A stretch of 64,000 bases of DNA from Eleftheria terrae (GCF_030419005.1 NZ_CP106951.1:930001-994000), one strand, 5' to 3'. Numbered from the stretch's first letter, positions 8,498 through 18,357 are shown. Notes: generated from the sequence alone by a model not told the origin. A program made the numbers and translations.

Positions 8498-9499
8498 ATG
8501 GAAGGCTTGCACTACCACCGCGCCACCTCGATCGAGGATGCCTTGCAATGGATTGCGGAACCCGGCGCCGTCTTCATCGCCGGCGGCACCCAGCTGGTGG
8601 ACCTCATGAAGGGCGGCATTGCCCGGCCCCGCTGCCTGGTGGACGTGAGCCGCCTGCCCTGGAATGCGGTGGAGCCGCTGGACGACGGCAGCCTGAGCAT
8701 TGGCGCCGGCGTGCGCAACAGCGACCTGGCCGACCACCCCGAGGTGCGGCGGCGCCACCCGCTGCTGGCCCGGGCCCTGCTCGCCGGGGCATCGCCGCAG
8801 TTGCGCAACATGGCCACCGTGGGCGGCAACCTGTTGCAGCGCACCCGCTGCCACTACTTCTACGACAACGGCTTTCCCCGCTGCAACAAGCGGGCACCGG
8901 GGTCGGGCTGCGATGCATTGCAAGGGCACAACCGCCAGCATGCGGTGCTGGGCACGAGCGAGCACTGCATTGCCACCCATCCGTCGGACATGGCAGTGGC
9001 ACTGGCCGCCTTGCGGGCCCGGCTGCGCTTGCGCAGCGCGGCGGACGAGCGCCGCCTGGCCCTCGCCGATTTCCACCGCCTGCCCGGTGACACGCCCGAG
9101 CGCGATACCGAACTGCGCGAGGGCGAGCTGGTGCTCGCCGTCGAGCTGCCGCCACTGCCATTTGCCCGGCATTGCCACTATCTCAAGGTGCGCGACCGGG
9201 CCAGCTTTTCCTTTGCGCTGGTGTCGGTCGCTGCGGCGCTCGAGCTGGACGATGACGGCCGGGTGCGTGACGCCGGGTTGGCGCTCGGCGGCGTCGCTCA
9301 CAAGCCGTGGCGGGTGCCGGCCGCCGAGCAGGCCCTGCTGGGTCGCCGTCCCGACGCTGCAGCCGCGGCCGATGCGGCCGGCTTGCTGCTGGACGGAGCG
9401 CGCGGCCACGGCCACAACGATTTCAAGATCGAGCTGGCCCGCCGGGCCATCACCCGGGCCATCACCCGGGCCGCTGGCAACGACTCCCCCGACGCATGA
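8498..9499 (+). CDS. paoB: FAD-binding subunit with extra 4Fe-4S site, PaoB/YagS-like
   Basis: 333 residues, starting 10 bases after the 2Fe-2S subunit gene. The N-terminal half is a vanillyl-alcohol-oxidase-type FAD domain ([15 protein letters not shown], and the [13 protein letters not shown] segment); the C-terminal half is the CO-dehydrogenase flavoprotein C-domain. The segment [36 protein letters not shown] has the four Cys that bind the additional 4Fe-4S cluster described for E. coli PaoB. Its C-terminus contains a tandem duplication encoding AITRAITRA. Confidence 0.93.
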   Translation: MEGLHYHRATSIEDALQWIAEPGAVFIAGGTQLVDLMKGGIARPRCLVDVSRLPWNAVEPLDDGSLSIGAGVRNSDLADHPEVRRRHPLLARALLAGASPQLRNMATVGGNLLQRTRCHYFYDNGFPRCNKRAPGSGCDALQGHNRQHAVLGTSEHCIATHPSDMAVALAALRARLRLRSAADERRLALADFHRLPGDTPERDTELREGELVLAVELPPLPFARHCHYLKVRDRASFSFALVSVAAALELDDDGRVRDAGLALGGVAHKPWRVPAAEQALLGRRPDAAAAADAAGLLLDGARGHGHNDFKIELARRAITRAITRAAGNDSPDA

Positions 9500-9510
9500 G
9501 GCCGCTGCCG

Positions 9511-11754
9511 ATGAATGCCGAATCCCGCCCTGAACGCGCCCCCGCAACCGCTGTGCTGGGCCAGCCGATCGATCGTGTGGACGGACCGCTCAAGGTCTGC
9601 GGCCAGGCCCACTATGTCGGCGACCTGCAGCGGCCCGGGATGGCGCATGCGGTCCTGCTGTTGAGCAGCATCGCGCGCGGCCGCGTGGCCGGCCTCGACA
9701 GCAGCGCCGCGCTGGCCCTGCCCGGCGTGCTGGCCGTCATGACCCACGAGAACGCGCCACGCGTGCCGGACGGTGGGCGCGCCGGCATGAAGCCACCGGC
9801 TGGCCGCACGCTGTTCCTGCTGCAGGACGACCAGGTCCATCATGATCGTCAGCCGATCGCGGTGGTGGTGGCCGAGACGCTGGAAGCCGCCCGCGAGGCA
9901 GCGCAGCGGGTCCAGGTGCGCTACGAGCCGGCGCCGGCCTGCCTGGACCCGGTCGCCGGCCGTGCCGCCGCGCATGCGCCCAAGGCGGTGCAAGGCCGCC
10001 CGGCGGACAGCCTGCGCGGCGATCTGCAGCTCGGCTGGCAGCAGGCCGTTCATCGGGTGGAGGCAAGCTATGCCACCCCGACCGAGCACCACAACCCGCT
10101 GGAGACGCATGCGACGCTTGCCGAGTGGCAAGGCGACCGGCTCGTCCTTCACGACACGACCCAGTACGTGCAGGGCGTGCGCGACAGCGTGGCACAGCGG
10201 CTCGGCCTGCCACCCGGGCAGGTGCAGGTGATCAACGCCTACGTGGGCGGCGCCTTCGGCTGCAAGGGCTCGGCGTGGTCCCACGTGGTGCTGGCTGCAA
10301 TGGCGGCCCGCCAGGTGGGCCGGCCGGTGCGGCTGGTGCTCGAGCGCCCGCAGATGTTCGGCCCGGTGGGCCACCGCCCGGCCACCGAGCAGCGCTTGCG
10401 GCTGGGCGCCGACGCCGGCGGCCGGCTCACGGCGATCGAGCACCAGGTGCATGCCGAAACCGCCCGGGTCGAGGACTGGACCGAATCAGCCGCGTTGCTG
10501 ACCCGCTCCCTCTATGCCTGCGAGCATGTGGGCACCTCGCATCGGCTCGTGCCGCTGGACATTGCGGTGCCCACCTTCATGCGCGCACCGGGGGAGTCCA
10601 CCGGGAGCTTCGCGCTGGAATGCGCCATCGACGAGCTGGCCGTGGCCGCCGGCCTCGACCCGCTGGAGTTCCGCCTGCGCAACCATGCCGCTGAGGATGC
10701 CGACAAGGGCCTGCCGTACTCGAGCAAATCACTCGTCGCCTGCTATCGGCAGGCGGCCGAGCGCTTCGGCTGGCAGCGCCGGCCCCAGGCGCCCCGGCCA
10801 TGGACCGATGGCGACTGGCAGGTGGGCTGGGGCATGGCGACCGCCACCTACCCTGCCAACCGCATGCCGGCCGAAGCGCTGGCCCGCTGGGAGCCAAACG
10901 GGCGGCTGCGGGTGCAATGCGCCAGCCACGACCTGGGCACCGGCACCTACACCGTGCTGACCCAGGTGGCGGCCGACACGCTGGGCCTGCCGCCGCAGCG
11001 CGTGACGGTGGAGATTGGCGACAGCGACCTGCCGCGGGCGCCGGTGTCCGGCGGTTCGATGACGGTGGCCAGCGTGGGATCGGCGGTGCAGGCGGCCTGC
11101 CTGGCACTGCGCGAGCGGCTGGTGGCATTGGCCGTGGCCGATGCCGACTCCCCGGTGTACCAACTGCCGCATGAGCAGGTGGCACTCGGCGGCGGCCGCC
11201 TGCAGGCCTGCGGCGCAGCCGGCCGCGGCGAGCCGGTGGAGGCGCTGCTGGCACGCCACGGCGGCCGGCCGCTGGAAGCCCGTGCCCAGAGCCGATCGGC
11301 GCCCGCCGACGAGCGCCACGCCAGGCAGGCGTTTGGCGCGGTGTTCGCCGAGGTGCGCATCGACCGCACGCTGGGTGAGATCCGCGTGCCGCGCATCGTC
11401 GGCGCCTATGCGGTGGGCCGGCTGTTGAACGCCAAGACCGGGCGCAGCCAGCTGATGGGTGGCATCGTCTGGGGCGTCTCGATGGCGCTGCACGAGCACA
11501 GCCTGCGCGACCCGCGCTACGGGCGCATCGCCAACGCCAACCTGGCCGAATACCACCTGCCGGTGAATGCCGACGTGGCCGACATCGAGGTCATCGTGGT
11601 GCCCGAGGACGATGTCCATGTGAACCCGCTGGGCGCCAAGGGCGTGGGCGAGATCGGCATCACCGGCGTGGCAGCCGCGGTGGCGAACGCGGTCTGGCAT
11701 GCCACCGGCAAGCGCGTGAGGGAACTGCCGATACGGGTGGAGCACCTGCTGTAG
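9511..11754 (+). CDS. paoC: Molybdopterin-binding catalytic subunit, PaoC/YagR-like
   Basis: 747 residues from the ATG at 9511, which has AGG about 10 bases upstream; an ATG at 9496 that overlaps the previous stop is an alternative. The N-terminal aldehyde-oxidase a/b hammerhead (IDRVDGPLKVCGQAHYVGD) is followed by the Mo-binding domains. The conserved cofactor-contact segment YVGGAFGCKG, the MRAPGES segment, and KGVGEIGITGV with the catalytic base Glu714 are all intact. The family oxidises aldehydes or N-heterocycles with water as oxygen donor, using molybdopterin cytosine dinucleotide in the PaoC group. No XdhC/PaoD-like insertion chaperone is nearby. Confidence 0.94.
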   Translation: MNAESRPERAPATAVLGQPIDRVDGPLKVCGQAHYVGDLQRPGMAHAVLLLSSIARGRVAGLDSSAALALPGVLAVMTHENAPRVPDGGRAGMKPPAGRTLFLLQDDQVHHDRQPIAVVVAETLEAAREAAQRVQVRYEPAPACLDPVAGRAAAHAPKAVQGRPADSLRGDLQLGWQQAVHRVEASYATPTEHHNPLETHATLAEWQGDRLVLHDTTQYVQGVRDSVAQRLGLPPGQVQVINAYVGGAFGCKGSAWSHVVLAAMAARQVGRPVRLVLERPQMFGPVGHRPATEQRLRLGADAGGRLTAIEHQVHAETARVEDWTESAALLTRSLYACEHVGTSHRLVPLDIAVPTFMRAPGESTGSFALECAIDELAVAAGLDPLEFRLRNHAAEDADKGLPYSSKSLVACYRQAAERFGWQRRPQAPRPWTDGDWQVGWGMATATYPANRMPAEALARWEPNGRLRVQCASHDLGTGTYTVLTQVAADTLGLPPQRVTVEIGDSDLPRAPVSGGSMTVASVGSAVQAACLALRERLVALAVADADSPVYQLPHEQVALGGGRLQACGAAGRGEPVEALLARHGGRPLEARAQSRSAPADERHARQAFGAVFAEVRIDRTLGEIRVPRIVGAYAVGRLLNAKTGRSQLMGGIVWGVSMALHEHSLRDPRYGRIANANLAEYHLPVNADVADIEVIVVPEDDVHVNPLGAKGVGEIGITGVAAAVANAVWHATGKRVRELPIRVEHLL

Positions 11755-11842
11755 CGCAGCGCCGTGGACCCGGCGCGGGCGCATACTGCCAGCGCATTGC
11801 CACAAGAGCCGGTGTCCTTCCCCACCGCAGGAGCGCTTGCCC

Positions 11843-12265
11843 ATGGACCAGCCCGCCCCCCCTCCCGATGCCCGCCTGCTCGACGGCGGCTGCCTGTGCG
11901 GCGAAGTGCGCTACCGGGTGGCCGACCGCTTCGAGTACGCCTTGAACTGCCATTGCTCGATGTGCCGGCGAGCCACCGGCTCGGCCTTCAAGGCCTTCGC
12001 CGGCATTCGCCGCACGGAGCTGGCGATCACGCAGGGCCAGGACCGCTTGCTGACCTTCGGCGACGCCGCCGCCCATGACGTGCGCTGCCGGTCCTGCGGC
12101 TCCTTTCTGTACTCGGTGGTGCGCAACGGGGAATGGCTGCACCTTGCGCTCGGCAGCCTGGCCGATGCGCCGGGGATCCGGCCCACCGCCCACATCTTCG
12201 TCGGCTCGAAGGCACCGTGGTTCGAGATCACCGACGGGCTGCCACAGCACGCGGAGTTCGACTAG
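11843..12265 (+). CDS. GFA/CENP-V family zinc-binding protein
   Basis: 140 residues from the ATG at 11843, with GGAG about 9 bases upstream. It has the zinc-ligand pattern of the family: GGCLCGEVRY, NCHCSMCRRATGSAF and CRSCGSFLYS. Named after glutathione-dependent formaldehyde-activating enzyme, but most members have no proven reaction. It follows the Mo hydroxylase operon by 88 bases on the same strand. A link to aldehyde metabolism is possible but only by context. Confidence 0.92.
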   Translation: MDQPAPPPDARLLDGGCLCGEVRYRVADRFEYALNCHCSMCRRATGSAFKAFAGIRRTELAITQGQDRLLTFGDAAAHDVRCRSCGSFLYSVVRNGEWLHLALGSLADAPGIRPTAHIFVGSKAPWFEITDGLPQHAEFD

Positions 12266-12363
12266 CGTGGCGCTGCCCGGGCTGGAAACCGGCCAGCGCC
12301 ACCGCTTGCCCCGGGAACGACCAGCCGGTGGTAACGACCCGGCGGTGCCCGGTCGAAGCCGCC

Positions 12364-14877
12364 TCAGCCCGCCGCCGGCCCGGCGAACCGGTCGAGGCAC
12401 TCCAGGAACGGCCGCATCTCCAGCGGCTTGGTGAGGTAGGCGACGAAGCCGCAGCCGGCCGCCCCCGCCCGCTCGGGCGTTGCGTCGGCCGACAGGGCCA
12501 CCCGCGGGCAGCGCGCCAGCGCGGGGTCGGCATCGAGCTGCCGGCACAGCGCCTGGGCCGCTGCATCCCCCAGGTGCCAGTCGATCAGCAACAGGCAGGG
12601 GGGCTGTTCCCGGGCCAGCCGCAGCACATCGTGGCCCTTCGGCACCACCAGCAGGCGCACCTGCGGCCGCAACCGCATCAGCTCCCGCACCAGCGCGGCG
12701 TTGTGCAGGTTGTCTTCGGCGTACAGCACGGTGCTCGCGTGGGCCGGCGGAGGCGGGTCGGGCTCGCTGGCCAGTGGCAGCGGGGCGGTGGCCGCCGCGT
12801 CAGCCAGCGGCAGCACGATGGTGAAGCAGGAACCGACGCCCGCCGTGCTGTCGACCTGCAGCTCGCCGTTCATCAGCTGCACCAGCCGCTGCGTGATCAA
12901 CAGGCCGATGCCCGTGCCCTGCACCGCGGTGCGCTCGGCCCCGAGCCGGTTGAAGGGCTCGAACAGCCGCCCGCGCTGCGCTTCGCTCAGGCCTCGCCCG
13001 GTGTCGCGCACGCTGATGCGCAGCCAGCCGGGGCGCTGTGCATCGTCCTGCCAGGACACGCCCACCTCGCCGCCCGGCCGGTTGTACTTGATCGCATTGC
13101 TGAGCAGGTTGACCAGCGCCTGGCGCAGGCGCAGCCGGTCGCCCCGCACGGTGGCCGCGGCATCGCCGCAAGGCGGCAGCAGGCGGATGCCGGTGTCGCG
13201 CGCCAGGGTCTCGAGCAGCTCACTGGCCTCCTGCACGCTCTGCGCCACCGGGAGCACCTCCGGGTGCAAGGCCAGGGCGCCCTGCTCGATGCGCGACAGG
13301 TCGAGCACGTCGTTGATCATCGCCAGCAGGTGCTGGCCAGCCCGCTCGATGTGCTCCACGCGGCTGCGCTGGGTGGCGGTGAGGGGCAGCTGCACGTCCA
13401 GCTGCAGCAGCTGCGAGAAACCGAGCACCGCGTTCAGCGGGGTGCGCAGCTCATGGCTCATGCGCGAGAGGAATTCCGTCTTCGCACGGTTGGCCCGCTC
13501 GGCGGCTTCCGCCGCCATCAGGGCCTGCTCGTATTGCTTGCGCTCGGTCACGTCGAAGGTGAAGCCGTACAACAGCACCCGGCCATCGGCATCACGTTCG
13601 GCGGTGGCCCGCGTCTCGTGCCAGTGCAGGCCGTCCTCCAGGTGCACGCGGTACACCTCGTGCAGCGGCTCCAGGCTCTGGTACACCGCCCGCAATTGCT
13701 GCAACACCTGCGCCAGGTCCTCGGGCTCCACCCGCTGCATCAGCAGGCCCAGGTCGGGCGGCTCGCCGGCCGCATCCTCAGGCAGGCGGAACAGGCGCCG
13801 GATGCCGCGGCTGGCATGCAGCAGCCGCATCGCGCCGTCGGCCTCCAGCTGCACCATGAAGATCGCGCCATCGATGCCGTCGGTGAGCTTGCGCAGCCGT
13901 TCCCGGCTTTCACGCAAGGCCGCTTCGGCCTGCTTGCGCTCGCCGATGTCCTGCAGCGACGACACCAGGTGCAACGGCCGGCCGGCCGCATCACGCACCA
14001 GGCCGACGGTGAGCAGCGTCCACACCACGCTGCCGTCGGGCCGCAGGAAGCGCTTGTCCAGCGCATAGCTGGCCCGCTGGCCGGCCAGCAGTTCCTCCAG
14101 CAGGGCCAGGTCGCGCGGCAGGTCGTCGGCATGCGAGATCTCGTGGAAGCGCAGCTGGCGCAGCTCCTCGGCCGGGCGGCCCAGCATCTGGCACAGCCGC
14201 GGGTTGGCATCCAGCAGCCGGCCCTGCAGGTCGACGTGCGCAATGCCGACCTGGCTGCTTTCGAAGATGGTGCGGTACAGGGCCTCGCTGCGCCGCAAGG
14301 CTTCCTCGGCCTGCCGGCGCTCGCGCTCCAGCTGCACCTGGCCCATGACGGCGCCGACCGCCGAAAACAGGGGATCGAGCCGGCGCAGCAGGTCGCTGTC
14401 ATAGCCGCCGGGTCGGTTGGCCAGCCCCACCACGCCCACCAGCGCGCCGCCATGGCGCACCGGCATGCCCAGGTAGGCACGCAGCGCCGGATGCCCGGGC
14501 GGCATGCCACCACGGCGCGGGTCCGCGGCCGGCTGGTTGGAAATCACCGGCTCGCCGGTGGTCAAGGGCACGCCCAGCAGCGACCGCAGGTTGCGGAACT
14601 CCAGCCCGCTGTCGCGGTGTTCGTCGAGCATCCGGCGGCTGGCCTCGTCCCAGGCGATGTCGGTCAGGGTGAACAGCTTGAGGTAGGGCTGCCCGTCGGC
14701 ATCGGTCCAGACTTCGGCAATGAAGCCGTACTCGCTGCCGGTCAGCTGGAGCAGGTCGGGCAGCAGCGCGTCGAACACGGTGCGCGGCTCGGCCGCCCGC
14801 AGGTAGTGCGCCTGCAGGCGCGCTACGGCGGCGCCGAACTCGGCGTCCGGCGGCAGGGGCGGGGACGGGCTGGACAT
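12364..14877 (-). CDS. GAF-PAS-PAS hybrid sensor histidine kinase with receiver
   Basis: 837 residues. Order: GAF about 15-185 (MPVRHGGALVGVVGLANR), PAS about 200-320, PAS about 325-450, HisKA with His475 in MSHELRTPLN, HATPase (NAIKYNRPGGEVG, FEPFNRLG, GTGIGLLITQRL), and a receiver with Asp766 in LLLIDWHLGD. No membrane segment. The receiver has Tyr-Ala-Glu-Asp (TVLYAEDN) at its acidic start and Lys in TKPLE, so it looks competent. Its kinase core closely resembles that of the divergent neighbour at 15153, suggesting an old duplication. Confidence 0.94.
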   Translation of the reverse strand: MSSPSPPLPPDAEFGAAVARLQAHYLRAAEPRTVFDALLPDLLQLTGSEYGFIAEVWTDADGQPYLKLFTLTDIAWDEASRRMLDEHRDSGLEFRNLRSLLGVPLTTGEPVISNQPAADPRRGGMPPGHPALRAYLGMPVRHGGALVGVVGLANRPGGYDSDLLRRLDPLFSAVGAVMGQVQLERERRQAEEALRRSEALYRTIFESSQVGIAHVDLQGRLLDANPRLCQMLGRPAEELRQLRFHEISHADDLPRDLALLEELLAGQRASYALDKRFLRPDGSVVWTLLTVGLVRDAAGRPLHLVSSLQDIGERKQAEAALRESRERLRKLTDGIDGAIFMVQLEADGAMRLLHASRGIRRLFRLPEDAAGEPPDLGLLMQRVEPEDLAQVLQQLRAVYQSLEPLHEVYRVHLEDGLHWHETRATAERDADGRVLLYGFTFDVTERKQYEQALMAAEAAERANRAKTEFLSRMSHELRTPLNAVLGFSQLLQLDVQLPLTATQRSRVEHIERAGQHLLAMINDVLDLSRIEQGALALHPEVLPVAQSVQEASELLETLARDTGIRLLPPCGDAAATVRGDRLRLRQALVNLLSNAIKYNRPGGEVGVSWQDDAQRPGWLRISVRDTGRGLSEAQRGRLFEPFNRLGAERTAVQGTGIGLLITQRLVQLMNGELQVDSTAGVGSCFTIVLPLADAAATAPLPLASEPDPPPPAHASTVLYAEDNLHNAALVRELMRLRPQVRLLVVPKGHDVLRLAREQPPCLLLIDWHLGDAAAQALCRQLDADPALARCPRVALSADATPERAGAAGCGFVAYLTKPLEMRPFLECLDRFAGPAAG

Positions 14878-14939
14878 TGCGGGACGGAATTGACGAGGAT
14901 CAGCAGGGCGCGTGCCCGGCCAGCGCCCTGCCCCGCGTT

Positions 14940-14967
14940 TTGCGGTGGCCGGTCCTTCCCCTATAGT
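14940..14967 (+). promoter_or_regulatory. Putative sigma-70 promoter for the kinase at 15153
   Basis: TTGCGG, a 16-base spacer and TATAGT. It lies in the 275-base divergent spacer between two kinase genes and would give a leader of about 180 bases. Identified by eye only. Confidence 0.4.
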
Positions 14968-15152
14968 CGGTCCCGGCTTGCGTTCGGCCAGGGCCCATGC
15001 GCCGCCCCCGGTGGCGGGTGCCCTGCCGGAAGCTGTCGGCCCCGCGTTGGCTCGCGGGCAGGCAGTGTCCGGCCCGTGCGGCGCGGCAGGACGTGTCGTC
15101 TTCCGAGCGTCCCCCTGCGGATGTCTTCTTGCCTTGCATCACACCAGCCCTC

Positions 15153-17036
15153 ATGCCTGCACCGCCCTCTCGCCCCGCTGCCGGCCCCGGCCCGGCGGTC
15201 TCCACCGCGCCCGCATCGGTCCATTGGCGCAACTCCATCCTCTGGCGGCAGCTGCGCAGCCTGCTGCTGGCCGGCGTCGCGGCGGTGCTGCTGCTGTCGG
15301 TGATGCTGGTGCTGGGCCAGGCACGGGTCGAGGGCGAGCAACTGCGCCTCACGCTGCGCCAGTCGCTGGACGCCGCCACCGGCCCGGCCCGCCAGGCGGC
15401 TTACGAACTCAACCCGGAGCTGGCCCAGGTGGTGGTGGCGGGGCTGTGGGCCTCGCACCGCTACGCCAGGGTGAGCCTGCTCGACGATGAGGGCCGGCCC
15501 CTGGCCCAGGCGCAACGCCCGGCCCGCCCGCCGGTGCTGGGCGCCGCCCTGGTGCACCTGCTCGGCCCCCTGGCGGCCGACGAGCGGCCGCTGCTGGACC
15601 CGCACGACCGCCAGCGGGTGGGCGTGCTGTGGGTCGAGCTGGATCTGCGCAGCATCGAGATCGACTTCTTCGAACGCCTGCTGCTGGCCCTGCTGATGTC
15701 GATGCTGATGCTGGCGGTGTTGATCGGTGTGGTGGCGGCGGTCTTCTACTACACCATCACCCGGCCGCTGGTGCGTGCCGCACAGACCTTGTCCGGCGCC
15801 GAGCTGGGCGACACCTTGCAGCCGCCGCCCGGCCACGAGCACAGCGAGATCGGCGCCCTGTTCTGCCAGTTCGGGCGGCATGTCGAGCGCGTGCGCGAGG
15901 CCGAAGCCAAGGTGCAGCAGGCCGGGCAGGACCTGGCGGCGAACGAGGCCCGCATCTCGGCGCTGATCGAATCGCTGCTCGAAGGCATCGTCACGCTCGA
16001 CGCCGCCGACCGTGTGCTGAGCGCCAACCCGGCCGCCGGGCAGCTGTTCGGCCGTGCGCCCGGTGAGCTGGAAGGCCGCCCGCTGGCCGAGCTGCTGCCC
16101 GAGCTGGCCCATGGCGAAGCGCCCGGGCCGCCGGTCTATGGCCCGACGCGCGCCGCCGACGGCGCGGCCCGCCATGGAACCACCCGCGCCCTGCGGGCCG
16201 ACGGCAGCCGCGTGCTGGTCGAGATCTCCGACACCCGCAGCGTGGCCAACGGCCAGCCGCTGCGGGTGCTGCTGCTGCGCGATGTGTCGGACTGGGTGGC
16301 CCTGGAGGAAGCGCGCCGCCAGCGCGCCGCGGCCGAAGCCGCCGACCGGGCCAAGACGGCCTTCCTGTCGCGCATGAGCCATGAGCTGCGCACACCGCTC
16401 AATGCGATCCTCGGCTTCTCGCAGCTGCTGCTGATCGACACCGGCAAGACCCTGACCGAAGCCCAGCGCAAGCACGCCTCGCTGATCTTCGACGCCGGGC
16501 AGCACCTGCTGTCCCTGATCCGCGACCTGCTCGACAAGAGCCTGATCGAGGCCGGCCGGCTGCAGGTGGACTTGCGGCCAGTCCCGCTGCGGGGGCTGGT
16601 GGCCGAATGCCTGCCGCTGATCGATGCGCTGGCGGCGCAGAAGGAGGTGAGCGTCGAAGTGCAGCCCTGGCCTGATCCGCCTCCAGCGGTGCTGGCCGAC
16701 GCGACCCGGCTGCGCCAGAGCCTGGTGAACCTGCTGACCAACGCCATCAAGTACAACCGCCCGCAGGGCCGGGTCGAGATCGCGGTGCAGTGCCTGCGGG
16801 CCGGCACCGCGACGATCGCGGTGAAGGACACCGGCGTCGGCGTGTCGCCCGACCGCCTGGCCCAGGTGTTCGAGCCCTTCAACCGGCTGGGGCAGGAGAA
16901 GGGCCCCATCGAAGGCGTGGGCCTGGGCCTGGCACTGACACGCCAGCTGGTCACGATGATGGATGGCACGCTCGACTTCCTCAGCACGCCCGGCGAAGGC
17001 ACCGTCGTGAGCATCACCCTGCCGCTGGCACCTTGA
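15153..17036 (+). CDS. Membrane sensor histidine kinase with PAS domain, no receiver
   Basis: 627 residues from the ATG at 15153; the frame is open for 52 codons further upstream but that part looks non-native. Transmembrane segments are at about 33-54 and 175-200, enclosing a periplasmic sensing region of about 120 residues. Then a HAMP-like linker, coiled coil, PAS about 270-390, HisKA with His410 in MSHELRTPLN, and HATPase (NAIKYNRPQGRVE, FEPFNRLG, GVGLGLALTRQL). It diverges from the similar hybrid kinase at 12364 and could hand phosphate to that protein's receiver; this is inference. Confidence 0.92.
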   Translation: MPAPPSRPAAGPGPAVSTAPASVHWRNSILWRQLRSLLLAGVAAVLLLSVMLVLGQARVEGEQLRLTLRQSLDAATGPARQAAYELNPELAQVVVAGLWASHRYARVSLLDDEGRPLAQAQRPARPPVLGAALVHLLGPLAADERPLLDPHDRQRVGVLWVELDLRSIEIDFFERLLLALLMSMLMLAVLIGVVAAVFYYTITRPLVRAAQTLSGAELGDTLQPPPGHEHSEIGALFCQFGRHVERVREAEAKVQQAGQDLAANEARISALIESLLEGIVTLDAADRVLSANPAAGQLFGRAPGELEGRPLAELLPELAHGEAPGPPVYGPTRAADGAARHGTTRALRADGSRVLVEISDTRSVANGQPLRVLLLRDVSDWVALEEARRQRAAAEAADRAKTAFLSRMSHELRTPLNAILGFSQLLLIDTGKTLTEAQRKHASLIFDAGQHLLSLIRDLLDKSLIEAGRLQVDLRPVPLRGLVAECLPLIDALAAQKEVSVEVQPWPDPPPAVLADATRLRQSLVNLLTNAIKYNRPQGRVEIAVQCLRAGTATIAVKDTGVGVSPDRLAQVFEPFNRLGQEKGPIEGVGLGLALTRQLVTMMDGTLDFLSTPGEGTVVSITLPLAP

Positions 17037-17068
17037 GTGCGGCGCGGCCGGTGCCCGGGCGGGTCACT

Positions 17069-17872
17069 TCACTGCCCGCCGGCTGGCGCCCTGCCCCACG
17101 CATAGGGGCAGCGCGGCGCCTGGCGCAGCCGCTCGTATTCCCCGCTGTTGCGCAGCTGGCCCAGCCCGCGGTTGAAGGCGGCCAGGCGACGCGCGCTGTC
17201 CGGCAGCTGGCGCGGCAGCATCAGGTGGGTCGTGAACCGCGGCGTCATCGGCCGGGGATGCGCGCGCAGGCCCTCGGCCTGGGCCTGGCTGAAGTGGCGC
17301 TGCACCAGCTCGCAGGCCACGTGGCGCTCGACCGGCACCACGTCCACCCGCCCGCGCACCAGCTTGCGCAAGGCGGTCAGGTCGTCGGGCGTCGCATCGC
17401 CCTTCAGCTCGCCGGCCTCGATCAGGCCGCGCATCTCAGGGGTGTAGGTGTAGTCGCGGATCAGCGCCATGCGCCAGCGCCGCAGGTCGGCCGGCACCTG
17501 CCAGTCGAAGCCGGAGTCCTGCCGGTAGAGGAACACCCATTCCTCCGTCAACACCACATCGCTGAGCAGGAAGCCCTGTTCCCGCTCCGCCGCGCGCCCC
17601 CAGTAGGCGGTGCCGTCCCAGCGGCCAGCCCGGCTCTCGCGCAGCGCGCGGGACCATGGCAGGAAGGTGTAGTGCACCCGCCAGCCCTGCAGTTCGAAGG
17701 CGCGCCTCACGATGGCCAGTGCCACGCCCTGGTCGGCGCGCGAGGCGGTGGCATAGGGCGGCAGCTCGCCGGTGGCGATGCGCAGCACGGGCTCGCCCGC
17801 GGCCGCCGCACCGCCCGCCCGGCCGGCCAGCAGCAAGACGGCGGCCAGAATGGAGAATAGGTGTCCGTGCAT
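17069..17872 (-). CDS. Periplasmic substrate-binding protein, family 3-like
   Basis: 267 residues with a signal peptide (residues 1-25, cleavage near AAAAGEP). The mature start VLRIATGELPPYA and WRVHYTFLPWSRALRESRAGRWDG is the usual beginning of SBP_bac_3 proteins that resemble amino-acid binding proteins. No permease or ATPase gene adjoins, which is common for stand-alone members of this group in Burkholderiales; they may act as sensors rather than importers. The ligand cannot be read from sequence. Transcribed divergently from the DUF5329-like gene. Confidence 0.88.
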   Translation of the reverse strand: MHGHLFSILAAVLLLAGRAGGAAAAGEPVLRIATGELPPYATASRADQGVALAIVRRAFELQGWRVHYTFLPWSRALRESRAGRWDGTAYWGRAAEREQGFLLSDVVLTEEWVFLYRQDSGFDWQVPADLRRWRMALIRDYTYTPEMRGLIEAGELKGDATPDDLTALRKLVRGRVDVVPVERHVACELVQRHFSQAQAEGLRAHPRPMTPRFTTHLMLPRQLPDSARRLAAFNRGLGQLRNSGEYERLRQAPRCPYAWGRAPAGGQ

Positions 17873-17967
17873 CCGTCTACTGGCAATTGTTGAAGGGCAT
17901 CATAGCCATCAAGGCCCCGGGCGCCCCCCCTCGCGGGGGAACAACGACCGCCGGCAAATGCAAGAAA

Positions 17968-18357
17968 ATGACTGTCATGCGATACCTGACATCCTGGGCC
18001 CTGGCGCTGGCCCTGGCAGCGCCCCTCGCCGCCTCCGCCGACGAGCCTTCCGCCGCCGTCGCTGCCGAGGTGGCCGGCCTGTTGAGCCACCTCGGCCAGT
18101 CCGGCTGCCGTTTCAACCGCAACGGCAGCTGGTACAGCGCCGCCGAAGCACAGGAGCACCTGCAGAAGAAGTACCGTTACCTGCAGGACCGCAAGCTGGT
18201 CAGCAGCACCGAGTCCTTCATCGAGCGCGCTGCCAGCCGCAGCAGTGCGAGTGGCCAGCCCTACCTGGTGCAGTGCGGCAACGCCCCGCCACAGGAAAGC
18301 GCGGCCTGGCTCGGCCAGGCGCTGAACCGCCGCCGCAGCAACGCCGCCAGGCCCTGA
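17968..18357 (+). CDS. DUF5329-like small periplasmic protein
   Basis: 129 residues from the ATG at 17968; the ATG at 17977 is nearly as good. Signal peptide to about residue 26 (cleavage near AASADEP). The mature part is short and conserved: LLSHLGQSGCRFNRNGSWY, then AEAQEHLQKKYRYL and SRSSASGQPYLVQCG, with two Cys that could form a disulfide. This pattern fits DUF5329. Function unknown. The stop overlaps the next start (TGATG), indicating translational coupling. Confidence 0.8.
   Translation: MTVMRYLTSWALALALAAPLAASADEPSAAVAAEVAGLLSHLGQSGCRFNRNGSWYSAAEAQEHLQKKYRYLQDRKLVSSTESFIERAASRSSASGQPYLVQCGNAPPQESAAWLGQALNRRRSNAARP

Noticed and set aside
12133..15303. 1056-codon plus-strand ORF
   Set aside because: Antisense shadow of the GAF-PAS hybrid kinase.
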